54,205 bases of DNA from Pseudomonadota bacterium (GCA_018822105.1 JAHJLB010000039.1:1-54205); one strand, 5' to 3'; positions 35,345-44,222 are shown, counted from the first letter of the stretch. The notes: generated by a model not told the origin, from the sequence alone. Translations and numbers: made by a program.

Positions 35345-36993
35345 ACGGCGATGACCAGCGGCACCACCACGGGGTCGCGGTCCAGCACGGTGCGGAAGAA
35401 GCGCCGCAGCGCCATGCGCACGCGCTCCTTGAGCTTTTTCAGGTTGCCCCGGGGGGCGTTCTCCACTTCCTCCAGAACCACGCACTTGGCGTCCTCCAGC
35501 AGGTGGGCGTACTGTTGCTCGAAGACAAAGCCCTTGGACACGATGTCCGGGCCGAGGCGTATCGCCCCGGTATCCTTGTCCACCACCAGAAGCACCACCA
35601 CCATGCCTTCCCCGGCCAGGAGCTGGCGCTCCTTGAGCACGCTCTGGCCCACGTCGCCCACGCCCTTGCCGTCCACCAGGATGCGCTCGGCGGGCAGGGC
35701 GTCCTCCAGGCGGATGCCCAGGGGCAGGAAGGTCAGGGGCTGACCGTCCTCCAGGATCATGGCGCGCTCCGGCGCCACCCCGCACTCCACGGCCAGGCGC
35801 ACGTGCTTCACCAGATGGCGGTACTCGCCGTGGATGGGCACGAAGTACTTGGGCCGCACCGCCTCCAGCATGATGCGCAGCTCCTCGCGGTGGGCGTGGC
35901 CCGAGGCGTGGATGGCCTGCACCTTTTCGTAGAGCACCTCGGCCCCGAGCTTGTAGAGCCTGTTGATGACCTTGGTGATGGCCAGCACGTTGCCGGGGAT
36001 GAAGCGCGAGGACAAAAGCACCAGGTCGCCCTTCTTGATGCGCATCTGGCGGTGCTCGTCCAGCGACATGCGCGAAAGCGCGGCCAGGGGCTCGCCCTGG
36101 CTGCCGGTGACCACGAGCACTACCTCTTCGTCGCGGAGGCTCGAGGTCTCGTCCACCTCCACCAGGGTGCCCGCCGGGATGCGCAGATAGCCCAGTTCGC
36201 GGGCCAGATCGATGTTGCGCATGAGGCTTTTGCCGGAGGTGGCCACCTTGCGGCCGCAGTCAGCTGCCAGGTCGAAGATCTCCTGCAGGCGCTGGATGTG
36301 GCTGGAGAACAGGGTGACGATGATGCGGCCCCGCGCCTTGTCGAAAATCTCGCGGAGCGACGCCTTGATCTCGCGTTCGGTCAGGGCGAAGCCGTCGCGC
36401 TCCACGTTGGTGGAGTCCGAAAGCAGGAGCTTGACCCCGGGCTCGGCGAAGCGGCGGACGGCGTCCATGTCCGTGGCGTGGCCGTCCATGGGGTTGCGGT
36501 CGATCTTGAAGTCTCCGGTGTGCAGCACGCGGCCCTGGGGGGTCTCGATGCCCAGGGCGTAGCCCTTGATGATGGAGTGGCAGACCGGGATGAAGTTGAA
36601 GGCGAAGGGGCCGATCTCCACGCGGTCGCCGGGCTTCACGGGGCGCAGGTCGGCCTTGATGCAGCGTTCGTTGAGCTTGGCGGCCACCAGGGCCAGGGTG
36701 AAGTCCGAGCCGTACACCGGCACGTCCACGTGGGGCAAAAGCCAGGGCAGGGCGCCGATATGGTCCTCGTGCCCGTGGGTCAGCACCACGGCCTTGAGCT
36801 GGTCCCTGTTGGCCAGGATGTGCTCGAAGCGCGGTATGACCACGTCCACGCCGAAGAGGTAGTCCTCGGGGAACATGAGCCCGCAGTCCACCAGCACGGT
36901 GGAGCCTTGGGCCTTGAAGGCCATGCAGTTGAGTCCGATCTCCCCCAGGCCGCCCAGGGGGTGGATGGTCAGTTGGTCCTGGCCGTGTGCCAT
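35341..36993 (-). CDS. rnj: Ribonuclease J
   Basis: Metallo-beta-lactamase/beta-CASP ribonuclease with 5'-3' exo- and endonuclease activity, 550 residues. The metal site HGHEDHIGALPW is followed by the further ligands of VCHSIIKGYALG and HTGDFKID. The beta-CASP domain contains ATSGKSLMRNI, VVTGSQGEPLAALSRM and HASGHAHREEL. The C-terminal domain is conserved and short. Start MAHGQDQLTI at 36993 follows the plsC stop by one base, so the two are cotranscribed and probably translationally coupled. RNase J is typical of Firmicutes but common in Deltaproteobacteria. Confidence 0.96.
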   Translation of the reverse strand: MAHGQDQLTIHPLGGLGEIGLNCMAFKAQGSTVLVDCGLMFPEDYLFGVDVVIPRFEHILANRDQLKAVVLTHGHEDHIGALPWLLPHVDVPVYGSDFTLALVAAKLNERCIKADLRPVKPGDRVEIGPFAFNFIPVCHSIIKGYALGIETPQGRVLHTGDFKIDRNPMDGHATDMDAVRRFAEPGVKLLLSDSTNVERDGFALTEREIKASLREIFDKARGRIIVTLFSSHIQRLQEIFDLAADCGRKVATSGKSLMRNIDLARELGYLRIPAGTLVEVDETSSLRDEEVVLVVTGSQGEPLAALSRMSLDEHRQMRIKKGDLVLLSSRFIPGNVLAITKVINRLYKLGAEVLYEKVQAIHASGHAHREELRIMLEAVRPKYFVPIHGEYRHLVKHVRLAVECGVAPERAMILEDGQPLTFLPLGIRLEDALPAERILVDGKGVGDVGQSVLKERQLLAGEGMVVVLLVVDKDTGAIRLGPDIVSKGFVFEQQYAHLLEDAKCVVLEEVENAPRGNLKKLKERVRMALRRFFRTVLDRDPVVVPLVIAV

Positions 36994-36994
36994 T

Positions 36995-37714
36995 TCAGCT
37001 CCTTGCCAGTTTTTGGTAGGCGTCGTTCATGAGGGCGTACATGTCGTCCCTGAACCTGTCGCGGTCCTTCATGGTGTAGGCGGAGGGGTCCACCGGGGGC
37101 AGGGCGCGCAGGCGCACCAGCTGGTCGGGGTTGAAAAACAGCGCCCCCTTTGGCAGGAGCCTGCCGGTGCCTTCCATGACCAGCGGGGCCACGGGCAGGC
37201 CGCACTTGAGCGCCAGCACCATGCCGCCCACCTTGAAGTCCATGAGCTTGGCCAGGTCCGGGTTGCGCGTGCCCTCGGGGAAGATCAGCGGCGCGATGCC
37301 GGCCTTGGCCGCGGCCACGGCCTCGTCCAGGCTCTTCATGGCCGCGCGGCGGTTCCCGCGGTTGATGGAGATGTGGCCCGCGTTGCCCAGGGCCTTGCCG
37401 TAGATGGGGATCTTGAACAGGCTCTCCTTGGCCACGAAGCGCATGTGGTAGCCCTTGAGGACGTTGAAGAGGATGGGGATGTCGAACAGGCTCTGATGGT
37501 TGCACATGAACACATAGTTGGCCTTGGGGTCCAGGGCGGAGAGGTCGGCCTCGACCTTGATGCCCGCCATGCGCAGCATGAAGCTGCCATAGGTCTTGCC
37601 CGGCCAGTCGCGCTCGTCGGCGGTGCCCTTTTCCTGGTCCAGCAGGAGCTGCCTGATGCTGTAGTAGATCGTGGTGGGCACGAGCAGGAGAAAGAAGCGC
37701 AGTACTCTGAACAT
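36995..37714 (-). CDS. plsC: 1-acyl-sn-glycerol-3-phosphate acyltransferase
   Basis: Membrane-associated acyltransferase forming phosphatidic acid, 239 residues. Block I is NHQSLFDIPIL (HX4D), block II SINRGNRRAAMKSL, block III FPEGTRNPDL and block IV GLPVAPLVMEGTG. An N-terminal hydrophobic anchor (FRVLRFFLLLVPTTIYYSI) is present. Start candidates are 37714 (MFRVLR, AGGGA about 6 bases upstream), 37720 and 37741; 37714 is preferred. Forms an operon with rnj (one base between genes). Confidence 0.93.
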   Translation of the reverse strand: MFRVLRFFLLLVPTTIYYSIRQLLLDQEKGTADERDWPGKTYGSFMLRMAGIKVEADLSALDPKANYVFMCNHQSLFDIPILFNVLKGYHMRFVAKESLFKIPIYGKALGNAGHISINRGNRRAAMKSLDEAVAAAKAGIAPLIFPEGTRNPDLAKLMDFKVGGMVLALKCGLPVAPLVMEGTGRLLPKGALFFNPDQLVRLRALPPVDPSAYTMKDRDRFRDDMYALMNDAYQKLARS

Positions 37715-37816
37715 AACCATCCCTGTGAGTGTCTTGTGCATGCTTCCCTACGTGAAAAGCCCGCCCGGCACAAGCCGGCCCGCCGGGGCCGCGGCGAAGA
37801 TCCCGCTCCCGCCAAG

Positions 37817-37848
37817 AAAAGGGCGGCGGAGATGAACCCCCGCCGCCC
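37817..37848 (-). terminator. Intrinsic terminator of the EF-G-like gene
   Basis: Plus strand: AAAA-GGGCGGCGG (37821-37829) pairing with CCGCCGCCC (37840-37848). Read on the minus strand this is a 9-bp GC stem followed by TTTTCTT, 28 bases after the stop. Confidence 0.82.
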
Positions 37849-37875
37849 GCGCAATGCAGTTGGTGTCCGCCCGGG

Positions 37876-39948
37876 CTATTCCTCTTCGGCGGCCTCGCGC
37901 TTGTTCTCCTCGATGACCTTGGCCGCGATGGGCGGCGGGCATTCCTCGTAGTTGGAGAACTCCATGGTGAAGGTGCCCTGGCCGCCGGTCATGGAGCGCA
38001 GGTCCGGGGCGTATTTGAGCACCTCGCTCATGGGCACGTGGGCCTTGATTTCGGTGACGCCGGCCTGGGACTCGCTGCCCAGGACCTTGCCGCGGCGGCT
38101 GGAGAGGTCGCCGATGACATCGCCCATGTGCGAATCGGGCACGGCCACGGTGACGGTCATGATGGGCTCGAGCAGGATCATCTTGGCCTTTTCGCAGGCC
38201 TTTTTGAAGGCGATGGAGCCCGCGATCTTGAAGGCCATTTCCGAGGAGTCCACATTGTGGAAGCTGCCGTCGTAGAGGGTGACCTTGAAGTCGATGACCG
38301 GGAAGCCGGCCAGCACGCCGCGCGCGGCGGATTCCTGCACGCCCTTGTCCACGGCCGGGATGTACTGGCGGGGGATGGACCCGCCCACGATGGCGTCCAC
38401 GTACTCATACCCCGCGCCCTTGGGCTGGGGCTCCAGGTGGATCCAGCAGTCGCCGAACTGGCCGCGGCCGCCGGTCTGCTTCTTGTGGCGGCCCTGGATC
38501 TCCCGCGCCGCGGTCTTGAAGGTCTCGCGGTAGGGCACCTTGGGCGTCTTCAGGATGATCTCCACCTTGTAGCGCCGCTTGGCCTTCTCCACGCTGATCT
38601 CGATGTGGTTCTGGCCCATGCCGGAGAGCAGGGTGTCAGCGGTCTCCTCGTCGCGGCCCAGCTTGAGCGTCACGTCCTCGTCCAGCAGCTTGGCCATGGC
38701 CTGGTAGACCTTGTCCTCGTCGCCCTTCTCCTTGGAGGCCAGGGCGAAGGTGATGAGGGTGGGGGCCAGGGCGGGCTTCTTGAGCACGAAGGGGGCCTTG
38801 TCCGAGGACAGGGAGTCGCCGGTCTTGGTGTCCTTGAGCTTGGCCAGGGTTACGATTGCGCCAGGGCCCAGCGGGGTCTTGCAGGGCACCTGCTCCTTGC
38901 CGTTGGTCAGGAGCAGCTGGCCCATGCGCTCGTGCTGGCCGGTGCGGGAGTTCACCAGGGAGACGTCGCCGGTGAGGGTGCCGGAAAGCACGCGCATGAC
39001 GGTGAGCTGCCCGGCGAAGGGGTCGGCCAGGGTCTTGAAGACGAAGCCCGCCAGGGGTGCGGCCTCCATGCTCTCGCGGGTGCTGCCGTCCTCGCCCTCC
39101 CAGTAGGGATGGTCAAGCGGGCTGGGCAGCAGGGCCTGGATGGCGTCGAGCAGCTGCGGGCCGCCCATGTTGTTCAGGCCGCTGCCGATGCACACGGGCA
39201 CCAGCTCGCCGCTCTGCACGCCCGCCACCAGGGCGGTCTTCAGCTCCTCGGGGGTCAGCTCGCCGGCCTCCAGGTACTTCTCCATGAGCTCTTCATCGCT
39301 CTCGGCGATGTTCTCGATCATGGTCTCGCGCAGGGGCGTGGACAGGGCCTCGACCTCGGAGGGGATGGCGCCCGGCGTGGCGCCGCCCTTGCCGTCGAAG
39401 AGCAGGGCCTTGTTCTCGATGAGGTCCACCACGCCCTTGAAGCCTTCGCGCTCGCCGATGGGGTAGTGCAGGAGCACGGGCTTGATGCCCAGGCCGTCCT
39501 TCAGGCCGCTGAAGGCCATGTCGAAGTCGGCGCGGTCGCGGTCCATCTTGTTGATGAACACCAGGGCCGGCAGCCCGGCCTTTTTCACTTCGCCCCAGGC
39601 CTTGCGGGTGAGGGGCTTGACGCCGTCCACGGCGTCGATGACGAAGACCACGGCGTCGGCGGCGGCGAGGGTGTAGGGCAGGTCGCCGTTGAAGTTGTTG
39701 TCGCCCGGGGTGTCGATGAGGAAATGCTGGTTCTTGTTCCACTTGAAGTTGGCGAAGCTGGGCTGGATGGAGCCGCGACGCTTGATCTCCTCGGGCTCGA
39801 AATCGAGGGTGGTGGTCCCGTCTTCAATCTTTCCCAGCCTGTTGGTCACACCTGCGTTGAAGAGGAGCATTTCGGCGACAGTGGTTTTTCCGCTGCCGCC
39901 ATGGCCGACCAGAACGTATGTCCTTTGAGACTTGAGCGCTTCCGACAT
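37876..39948 (-). CDS. EF-G-like translation GTPase (EF-G paralogue)
   Basis: 690-residue GTPase with full EF-G domain order. The P-loop is GHGGSGKTT rather than the canonical GHVDAGKTT. G3 is IDTPGD and G4 is NKMD. Domain II has FVFKTLADPFAGQLTVMRVLSG, domain IV has GRGQFGDCWIHLEP, and domain V is near the C-terminus (MTVTVAVPDSHMGDVIGDL, LRSMTGGQGTFTMEF). It resembles the EF-G-2 group (such as the second EF-G of Thermus), whose role is unresolved. It is not flanked by ribosomal genes, so it is probably not the housekeeping fusA. A strong sigma-70 promoter and a terminator show it is monocistronic. Confidence 0.92.
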   Translation of the reverse strand: MSEALKSQRTYVLVGHGGSGKTTVAEMLLFNAGVTNRLGKIEDGTTTLDFEPEEIKRRGSIQPSFANFKWNKNQHFLIDTPGDNNFNGDLPYTLAAADAVVFVIDAVDGVKPLTRKAWGEVKKAGLPALVFINKMDRDRADFDMAFSGLKDGLGIKPVLLHYPIGEREGFKGVVDLIENKALLFDGKGGATPGAIPSEVEALSTPLRETMIENIAESDEELMEKYLEAGELTPEELKTALVAGVQSGELVPVCIGSGLNNMGGPQLLDAIQALLPSPLDHPYWEGEDGSTRESMEAAPLAGFVFKTLADPFAGQLTVMRVLSGTLTGDVSLVNSRTGQHERMGQLLLTNGKEQVPCKTPLGPGAIVTLAKLKDTKTGDSLSSDKAPFVLKKPALAPTLITFALASKEKGDEDKVYQAMAKLLDEDVTLKLGRDEETADTLLSGMGQNHIEISVEKAKRRYKVEIILKTPKVPYRETFKTAAREIQGRHKKQTGGRGQFGDCWIHLEPQPKGAGYEYVDAIVGGSIPRQYIPAVDKGVQESAARGVLAGFPVIDFKVTLYDGSFHNVDSSEMAFKIAGSIAFKKACEKAKMILLEPIMTVTVAVPDSHMGDVIGDLSSRRGKVLGSESQAGVTEIKAHVPMSEVLKYAPDLRSMTGGQGTFTMEFSNYEECPPPIAAKVIEENKREAAEEE

Positions 39949-40034
39949 CCCTTACTCCGTGTATCGAGTTTACCGCCGGGAACTGCCTTCCTGACGGGTT
40001 GTGGACCGTCTGCCAAGAATCTTCAAGGTGTAGT

Positions 40035-40064
40035 GGTATAGGGAGAGGGACGCGAGAATGTCAA
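40035..40064 (-). promoter_or_regulatory. Sigma-70 promoter of the EF-G-like gene
   Basis: On the minus strand a perfect TTGACA (40064-40059) is followed by an 18-base spacer and TATACC (40040-40035), about 85 bases before the start. Confidence 0.65.
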
Positions 40065-40159
40065 GGGTGGGGGGCGGATGGGGCGAAGGGGCGCAGCTGC
40101 ATGGGTTCGACAAATGAGCGTGCGCCTTGCAGCGGCTTGGCTATTCGGATATGGAATGT

Positions 40160-40180
40160 GCAGTACGCGAATTGTACTGC
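40160..40180. promoter_or_regulatory. Inverted repeat GCAGTAC-N7-GTACTGC, candidate operator
   Basis: Perfect 7-base arms around a 7-base AT-containing centre (GCGAATT), in the gene-free stretch before asmA. Its location is consistent with a dimeric regulator site; no partner was identified. Confidence 0.35.
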
Positions 40181-40552
40181 GCCTCATGGTCGGCCTCCGG
40201 CTGCCTGGGCGACGCATGCCGCGGCCGACCGGCGCCGCCCGCACCAAGGGAGTGTCCGCGCCGGCAGGCGCAGGACGGCTGGTCGGCCTGGGGTGACGGG
40301 GCATGGCGCACCCCGGCCGGGCCAGACAAGGGCCTTTTCCGTGCCCGATTTCGGCCTGTTGGCCGCCCGGCTGAGGAGGCGGTCAGCCAGGGTGCGCCCG
40401 TACACAGGGCATTGGCGCAGGGCCGGGAATTTTCCAGGCCGAGGAGTTGACTCCGCGATGGGGCCGGGGCCGGTTCAAGAGCAGGAGCTTTTTCGCGTCG
40501 CGCCGCAGCAGGCTGGATGGCGCACGCAATCCCCAACAAGCAGGGAGGATGC

Positions 40553-42520
40553 ATGAACAAGACGGTCAAATGGACGTTGATCGGAGTTGGTTGCCTGGTC
40601 GGGCTTGCCGTGGTCGGCATGGTGCTGGCCGCCATTTTCATCGACCCGAACAAGTACAAGCCGGAGATCGTCCAGGTCGTGAAGGAGAAGACCGGCCGCG
40701 ACCTGAAATTCGCGGGCGACCTGAAGCTCGCCGTGTTCCCCTGGATCGGGGTGGACATCGGCGGCATCGAGATCTCCAACGCCCAGGGCTTTGGCGACAA
40801 GCCCTTTGTGAAGGTCGGCAAGACCTCGGTGCGCCTGCAGCTCCTTCCCCTGCTTACCGGCCAGGTGCGCCTGGGCAAGGTCTCGGTGGAGGGGCTGAAC
40901 CTGAACCTCGCCGTCAACGAGCAGGGCGTGTCCAACTGGGCCGACCTGGTCGGCAAGGATGAGCAGAAGCGCGAGAAGAAGGACGAGAAGAAGGACGCCG
41001 CAAAGCTGGACCTGTCCCTGGGCGGGCTTGCGGTCAAGGACGCGAACATCATCTACGACGACCTGCAGAAGAAGAAGCACTACGCCCTGCGCGACGTCCA
41101 GGTGAAGATGGGCTCGCTGTCGCCGGGAACCCCCTTTGACTTCGAGCTGGTCTTCGGCATTGAGATGAGCGATCCGCAGCTCTTGGCCAAGAACACCCTG
41201 ACCGGCACGGCCAGTCTCGACCTCTCGGCCAGAAACTACGAGGTCAAGAAATTCAAGGCGGTCATCGACGCCACGGGCAAGGCCCTGCCCACGGGCAAGG
41301 CCGGGCTCACCCTCACGGTGGCCGCCATCGCGGTCGACCTCTCCGGCGCTGGCCTGATCGACGCCCAGGGCATCGTGACCAAGCTCGACGACTCCACCAT
41401 CAACGTGAACTTCCGCATGACCGGGATGGAGAAGCCCGCCTACGCCGTGCAGGTCAAGGTCGACGCCCTGGATGCCGACCGCTACCTGGCGCAGAAGATC
41501 GAGCCTGAGAAGGAGGCCGCCGCCGCGCAGCCTGCCGGGCCAGAGGCCGACGTGGTCCCGGTCAAACTGCTCAAGGACCTGGCCCTGGACGCCGAGTTCC
41601 AACTGGCCAGCCTCAAGTACCACAAGATGCAGATGAAGGACGTGCTGGTGAAGGTCCATGCGGCCGACGGCGTGGTGGACGTGAAGCCGGCGCAGCTGGC
41701 GCTCTACGGCGGGTCCATCGCCTCGACCGTGAATCTGAACGTCCAGGGCGAGACGCCCAGGACCGCGCTCACGGCCAAGATCACCGACGTCCAGGCCGCT
41801 GGCCTGGTCAAGGACATGACCGGCAAGGACTCCTTCGCCGGGCTGGTGAACTTCAACTCCGCGCTGACCTGCCAGGGGGCCAAGGTCTCGGGCATGAAGC
41901 GGACCCTGAACGGGGACCTCGCCTTCAACTTCAAGGACGGCGTGTTTCCTGGCGTGAACCTGGACGCCATGGCCCTGGCTGTGTCCAAGGCTGCGAACAG
42001 GAACAGCAAGATCGAGGGCAAGAAGGAGGACCAGACCAGGTTCGGCGAGATCAGCGGCACGTTCAAGGTTGTCAACGGTGTGGCCACGAACAGGGACCTG
42101 GACGTCAAGGCGCCGCACATCCGCGCCGCAGGCGAGGGTGCGGTTGACCTGAACTCCGAGGCCGTGGACTACCTGGTCAAGGCTAGAGTCGTGGCCTCGG
42201 GCCAGGGTCAGGGCGCGGACACCAGCGGCGTCGCCGACATCATCGGGCTCACCGTGCCGGTCCGCGTCAAGGGCACGTTCAAGAACCCGTCCTATGGCGT
42301 GGACTGGGCCGAATACGCGAAGATGCTCGCTCAGGGGCTGATGAAGGGCGTGGGCGGCCTGACCGAAGGCGTGGGCGGCCTGACCCAGGGCCTGGGCGGC
42401 CTGCTGCCGGGCAAGTCCACCACGGGCGCGACCTCCACGGGCAAGTCGGCCACGGGCTCGACCGGTGGCTCGACCCCGAAGAAGGGCGGGCTCATGGACG
42501 GCGTGAAGAAGCTGTTCTAG
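40553..42520 (+). CDS. AsmA-family protein
   Basis: 655-residue inner-membrane-anchored periplasmic protein of the AsmA/YhdP-like class, linked in other bacteria to outer-membrane lipid homeostasis. One N-terminal TM (WTLIGVGCLVGLAVVGMVLAAIFI) is followed directly by the AsmA opening DPNKYKPEIVQVVKEKTGRDLKF. The repetitive beta-rich middle and the AsmA C-terminal region (ISGTFKVVNGVATNRDLDVKAP, then DYLVKARVV) are visible. The extreme C-terminus is a Gly/Thr/Ser-rich repeat (GVGGLTEGVGGLTQGLGGLL) ending in a Lys patch. GGGAGG is 4 bases before ATG 40553. Monocistronic with its own terminator. Confidence 0.92.
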   Translation: MNKTVKWTLIGVGCLVGLAVVGMVLAAIFIDPNKYKPEIVQVVKEKTGRDLKFAGDLKLAVFPWIGVDIGGIEISNAQGFGDKPFVKVGKTSVRLQLLPLLTGQVRLGKVSVEGLNLNLAVNEQGVSNWADLVGKDEQKREKKDEKKDAAKLDLSLGGLAVKDANIIYDDLQKKKHYALRDVQVKMGSLSPGTPFDFELVFGIEMSDPQLLAKNTLTGTASLDLSARNYEVKKFKAVIDATGKALPTGKAGLTLTVAAIAVDLSGAGLIDAQGIVTKLDDSTINVNFRMTGMEKPAYAVQVKVDALDADRYLAQKIEPEKEAAAAQPAGPEADVVPVKLLKDLALDAEFQLASLKYHKMQMKDVLVKVHAADGVVDVKPAQLALYGGSIASTVNLNVQGETPRTALTAKITDVQAAGLVKDMTGKDSFAGLVNFNSALTCQGAKVSGMKRTLNGDLAFNFKDGVFPGVNLDAMALAVSKAANRNSKIEGKKEDQTRFGEISGTFKVVNGVATNRDLDVKAPHIRAAGEGAVDLNSEAVDYLVKARVVASGQGQGADTSGVADIIGLTVPVRVKGTFKNPSYGVDWAEYAKMLAQGLMKGVGGLTEGVGGLTQGLGGLLPGKSTTGATSTGKSATGSTGGSTPKKGGLMDGVKKLF

Positions 42521-42547
42521 TCCTTATCCTATCGCTTGAAACCAAGC

Positions 42548-42591
42548 CGGAGGGCTGGCCCGCAAACAGGGGCCGGCCCTTCGCTCGTTTT
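42548..42591 (+). terminator. Terminator of the asmA gene
   Basis: A 14-bp stem (42548-42561 with 42570-42583, two G-T pairs) followed by CTCGTTTTA, 28 bases after the stop. Confidence 0.8.
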
Positions 42592-42930
42592 ATGGGCGGC
42601 GGCGACATCGTCCGGGTGGCCTGGTGCGCGAGCCACAGCGGCACCGCGCACGCGGTGGGAGCCAGGGCCCCGGACAGCCACGGATTCCATGACATGAGCG
42701 GCAGCGGGTTCAGTTGGGGCAAGGATGTGCGCCTCGACAACGCCGAGGCTTCACTTTCGCGTGATGATCCCGTTGTCAGTGGCGGCGGGCGGAGGGGGGG
42801 GCGTGGCGGATATCAAAAAGGCGGCCTGCATGACGTTCGTGCCGCCATCCGGGGCACTGCGCGCCATTTTTCGGAGCGTCGGCAGCGGCCCGCGTCTCGT
42901 GCGCGTTTCCTGGCTCCCGGCCCGCTAGTC
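42592..42930 (+). pseudogene. Decayed remnant of a formylglycine-generating enzyme/SUMF1-type domain
   Basis: Translation of this stretch gives VRVAWCASHSGTAHAVG, then DSHGFHDMSGSGFSWGKDV. This lines up with the C-terminal half of FGE-sulfatase domains, whose usual form is VAWY-NSGG-THPVG, N-GL-DMSGNVWEW-D. The GNVWEW core is degenerate (GSGFSW). Weaker echoes of the RGGSW and RxAxR segments follow (GGRGG, DVRAAIRG). There is no N-terminal half, no start with a ribosome binding site, and it lies directly after the asmA terminator. I read it as a gene relic. Nothing else is visible in these 400 bases. Confidence 0.5.
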
Positions 42931-43542
42931 TTCATGCGTCCGCCCCGGCGCAACCGCGCTGCGCGACCGCCAGGCCCGCTCCTCGGCCAGGCCGCCGAAG
43001 AGCGAGAGCTGTTTGGGCGCGCGGGCTTCCTCGTCCAGCAGCTCGGCCTCGGAGATGAGGCCGCCGTGGCCCAGGATGTGCGCCACGGCCACGCCCTGCT
43101 CTCGCAGCACCCGGCTGATGAGCAGCCGGCGGTGGCAGCCGCGCGGGTCGTGCTCCCCGCAGGTGAGCGCCATGCGGTAGCCTTTGCGCAGGCCTGTCAG
43201 CACCCGCCCGATGCCCACCTGGAAGGGCTGGGAGACGGCGATGCGGTCATAGAGCACATAGCCCTCCTCGTCGTAGAACAGGGGGTTGTCGGGCCTGCCG
43301 CCCAGCTCCCGTCCCAGGTACAGATAGCCCAGGTTCGCCGCCCTGGCCGTCTGTTCGATCTGTTCCTTGTTGAAGTGCGGGGTGTAGCTGGCATACGGCT
43401 TGGAGCGCACGTCCACCAGCACCTGCACCCCGTGGGCCTGCAGATTGCCCAGGAAGCGCTCCACCGGCAGGTTGGAGAACCCGGCGGTGAACACGGTGAC
43501 GGGCAGCGTGTCCGGCTGCCCTGAAAATACGAACTCTGGCAT
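42925..43542 (-). CDS. DUF488 family protein
   Basis: 205-residue cytosolic protein of the DUF488 family. It opens PVTVFTAGFSNLPVERFLGNLQAHGVQVLVDVRSKPYASYTPHFNKEQI, the diagnostic strand-helix-DVRs pattern (quoted in parts: TVFTAGFSN, VLVDVRSKPYASY). LGYLYLGRELGGRP and the Cys/His segment MALTCGEHDPRGCHRRLL, another family hallmark, follow. The catalytic or binding role is unknown. The C-terminal 45 residues after HILGHGG are variable. It ends against the FGE relic and is divergent from the orphan gene at 43675. Confidence 0.9.
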   Translation of the reverse strand: MPEFVFSGQPDTLPVTVFTAGFSNLPVERFLGNLQAHGVQVLVDVRSKPYASYTPHFNKEQIEQTARAANLGYLYLGRELGGRPDNPLFYDEEGYVLYDRIAVSQPFQVGIGRVLTGLRKGYRMALTCGEHDPRGCHRRLLISRVLREQGVAVAHILGHGGLISEAELLDEEARAPKQLSLFGGLAEERAWRSRSAVAPGRTHED

Positions 43543-43674
43543 GCTGCGTACCTATCGCAATGCTTTGTATGCGTCAAGCTGTACCCCGGGGGCGGGGGCT
43601 TGCGGCTTCAGGCCGGGCCATGTAACGTGTTCAGGAATATATGTTTGGAGAGTCCGCGCACAAGGAGGCCGCCC

Positions 43675-44142
43675 ATGCCGCTGAAAGATTACCAGGACGC
43701 CCTGACCCGTCTGCAGAAGGGGCTGGCCCAGGCCTACCAGCAGTCGCCCCTGGTGCTCAACGTGCCGGGCCAGTCCGTGGCCTGCAAGGTGGACCCGGAG
43801 TATTACCTGGCCCTGGAGCCCGTGTTCACGGAGATCCTCGCGCGCTGGGCCGTGTCCTTTCCGGAGAGCGTGCTGGAGACCCTGGCCCACACCGGCAACG
43901 TGGTGGTCTGCAAGCCCTTGTCCACCCACATCATCCCGCTGACCGTGACCTGGGGCGGGCGTGACTTCGAGGTTCAGGCCATGTTCCTGCTGGCGGACTT
44001 CGTGGAGCGCGCGCTCAAGCTCTACGCCGGGGTGGCCTCGCCCCTGCCCGTGGCCGACCTGCGCATCCGCACGGACGACCGCAAGGCCGTGGAAGCCTTC
44101 TTCGGCGCCTTGACCCCGCCCAATTCCGTGGCCTACCTGTAG
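43675..44142 (+). CDS. Protein of unknown function, 155 residues
   Basis: Soluble protein starting MPLKDYQDALTRLQKGL, with AAGGAGG 6 bases upstream of ATG 43675. The fold appears mixed alpha/beta; a central strand-rich part contains NVVVCKPLSTHIIPLTVTWGG, then a helix (LLADFVERALKLY). Two Cys. No family is recognised. It stands alone, with a strong bidirectional terminator 17 bases after the stop. AATATATG about 35 bases upstream could be part of a promoter. Confidence 0.72.
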   Translation: MPLKDYQDALTRLQKGLAQAYQQSPLVLNVPGQSVACKVDPEYYLALEPVFTEILARWAVSFPESVLETLAHTGNVVVCKPLSTHIIPLTVTWGGRDFEVQAMFLLADFVERALKLYAGVASPLPVADLRIRTDDRKAVEAFFGALTPPNSVAYL

Positions 44143-44158
44143 GCTTTCGCGCCTGAAC

Positions 44159-44205
44159 GCCAAAAGGGCGATGCCCCGGACCAACCGGAGCATCGCCCTT
44201 TTGGC
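44159..44205. terminator. Bidirectional terminator
   Basis: A 21-bp stem (44159-44179 with 44185-44205) with one mismatch, loop ACCAA; AAAA in the left arm and TTTT in the right. It sits between convergent stops at 44142 and 44223. Confidence 0.8.
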
Positions 44206-44222
44206 GCTGCGGACAAGGCGGG

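Larger units (their letters stand above)
39949..40552. other. Gene-free divergent region between the EF-G-like gene and asmA (about 600 bp)
   Basis: Holds the EF-G-like promoter (40035-40064) and a 7-7-7 inverted repeat (40160-40180). Frames that are open here lack ribosome binding sites and look like shadows. 40200-40540 is GC-rich with several imperfect palindromes but nothing I can name. Confidence 0.6.

Noticed and set aside
35503-37032. 509-residue plus-strand frame opposite rnj
   Set aside because: Antisense shadow of ribonuclease J.
40141-41052. Minus-strand frame spanning the gap and the asmA start
   Set aside because: Lies antisense to asmA and has no start signal; the composition is that of a shadow frame.
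42592-42930. Diversity-generating retroelement target
   Set aside because: An FGE-like C-type fold can be a DGR target, but there is no reverse transcriptase, template repeat or intact variable region nearby.
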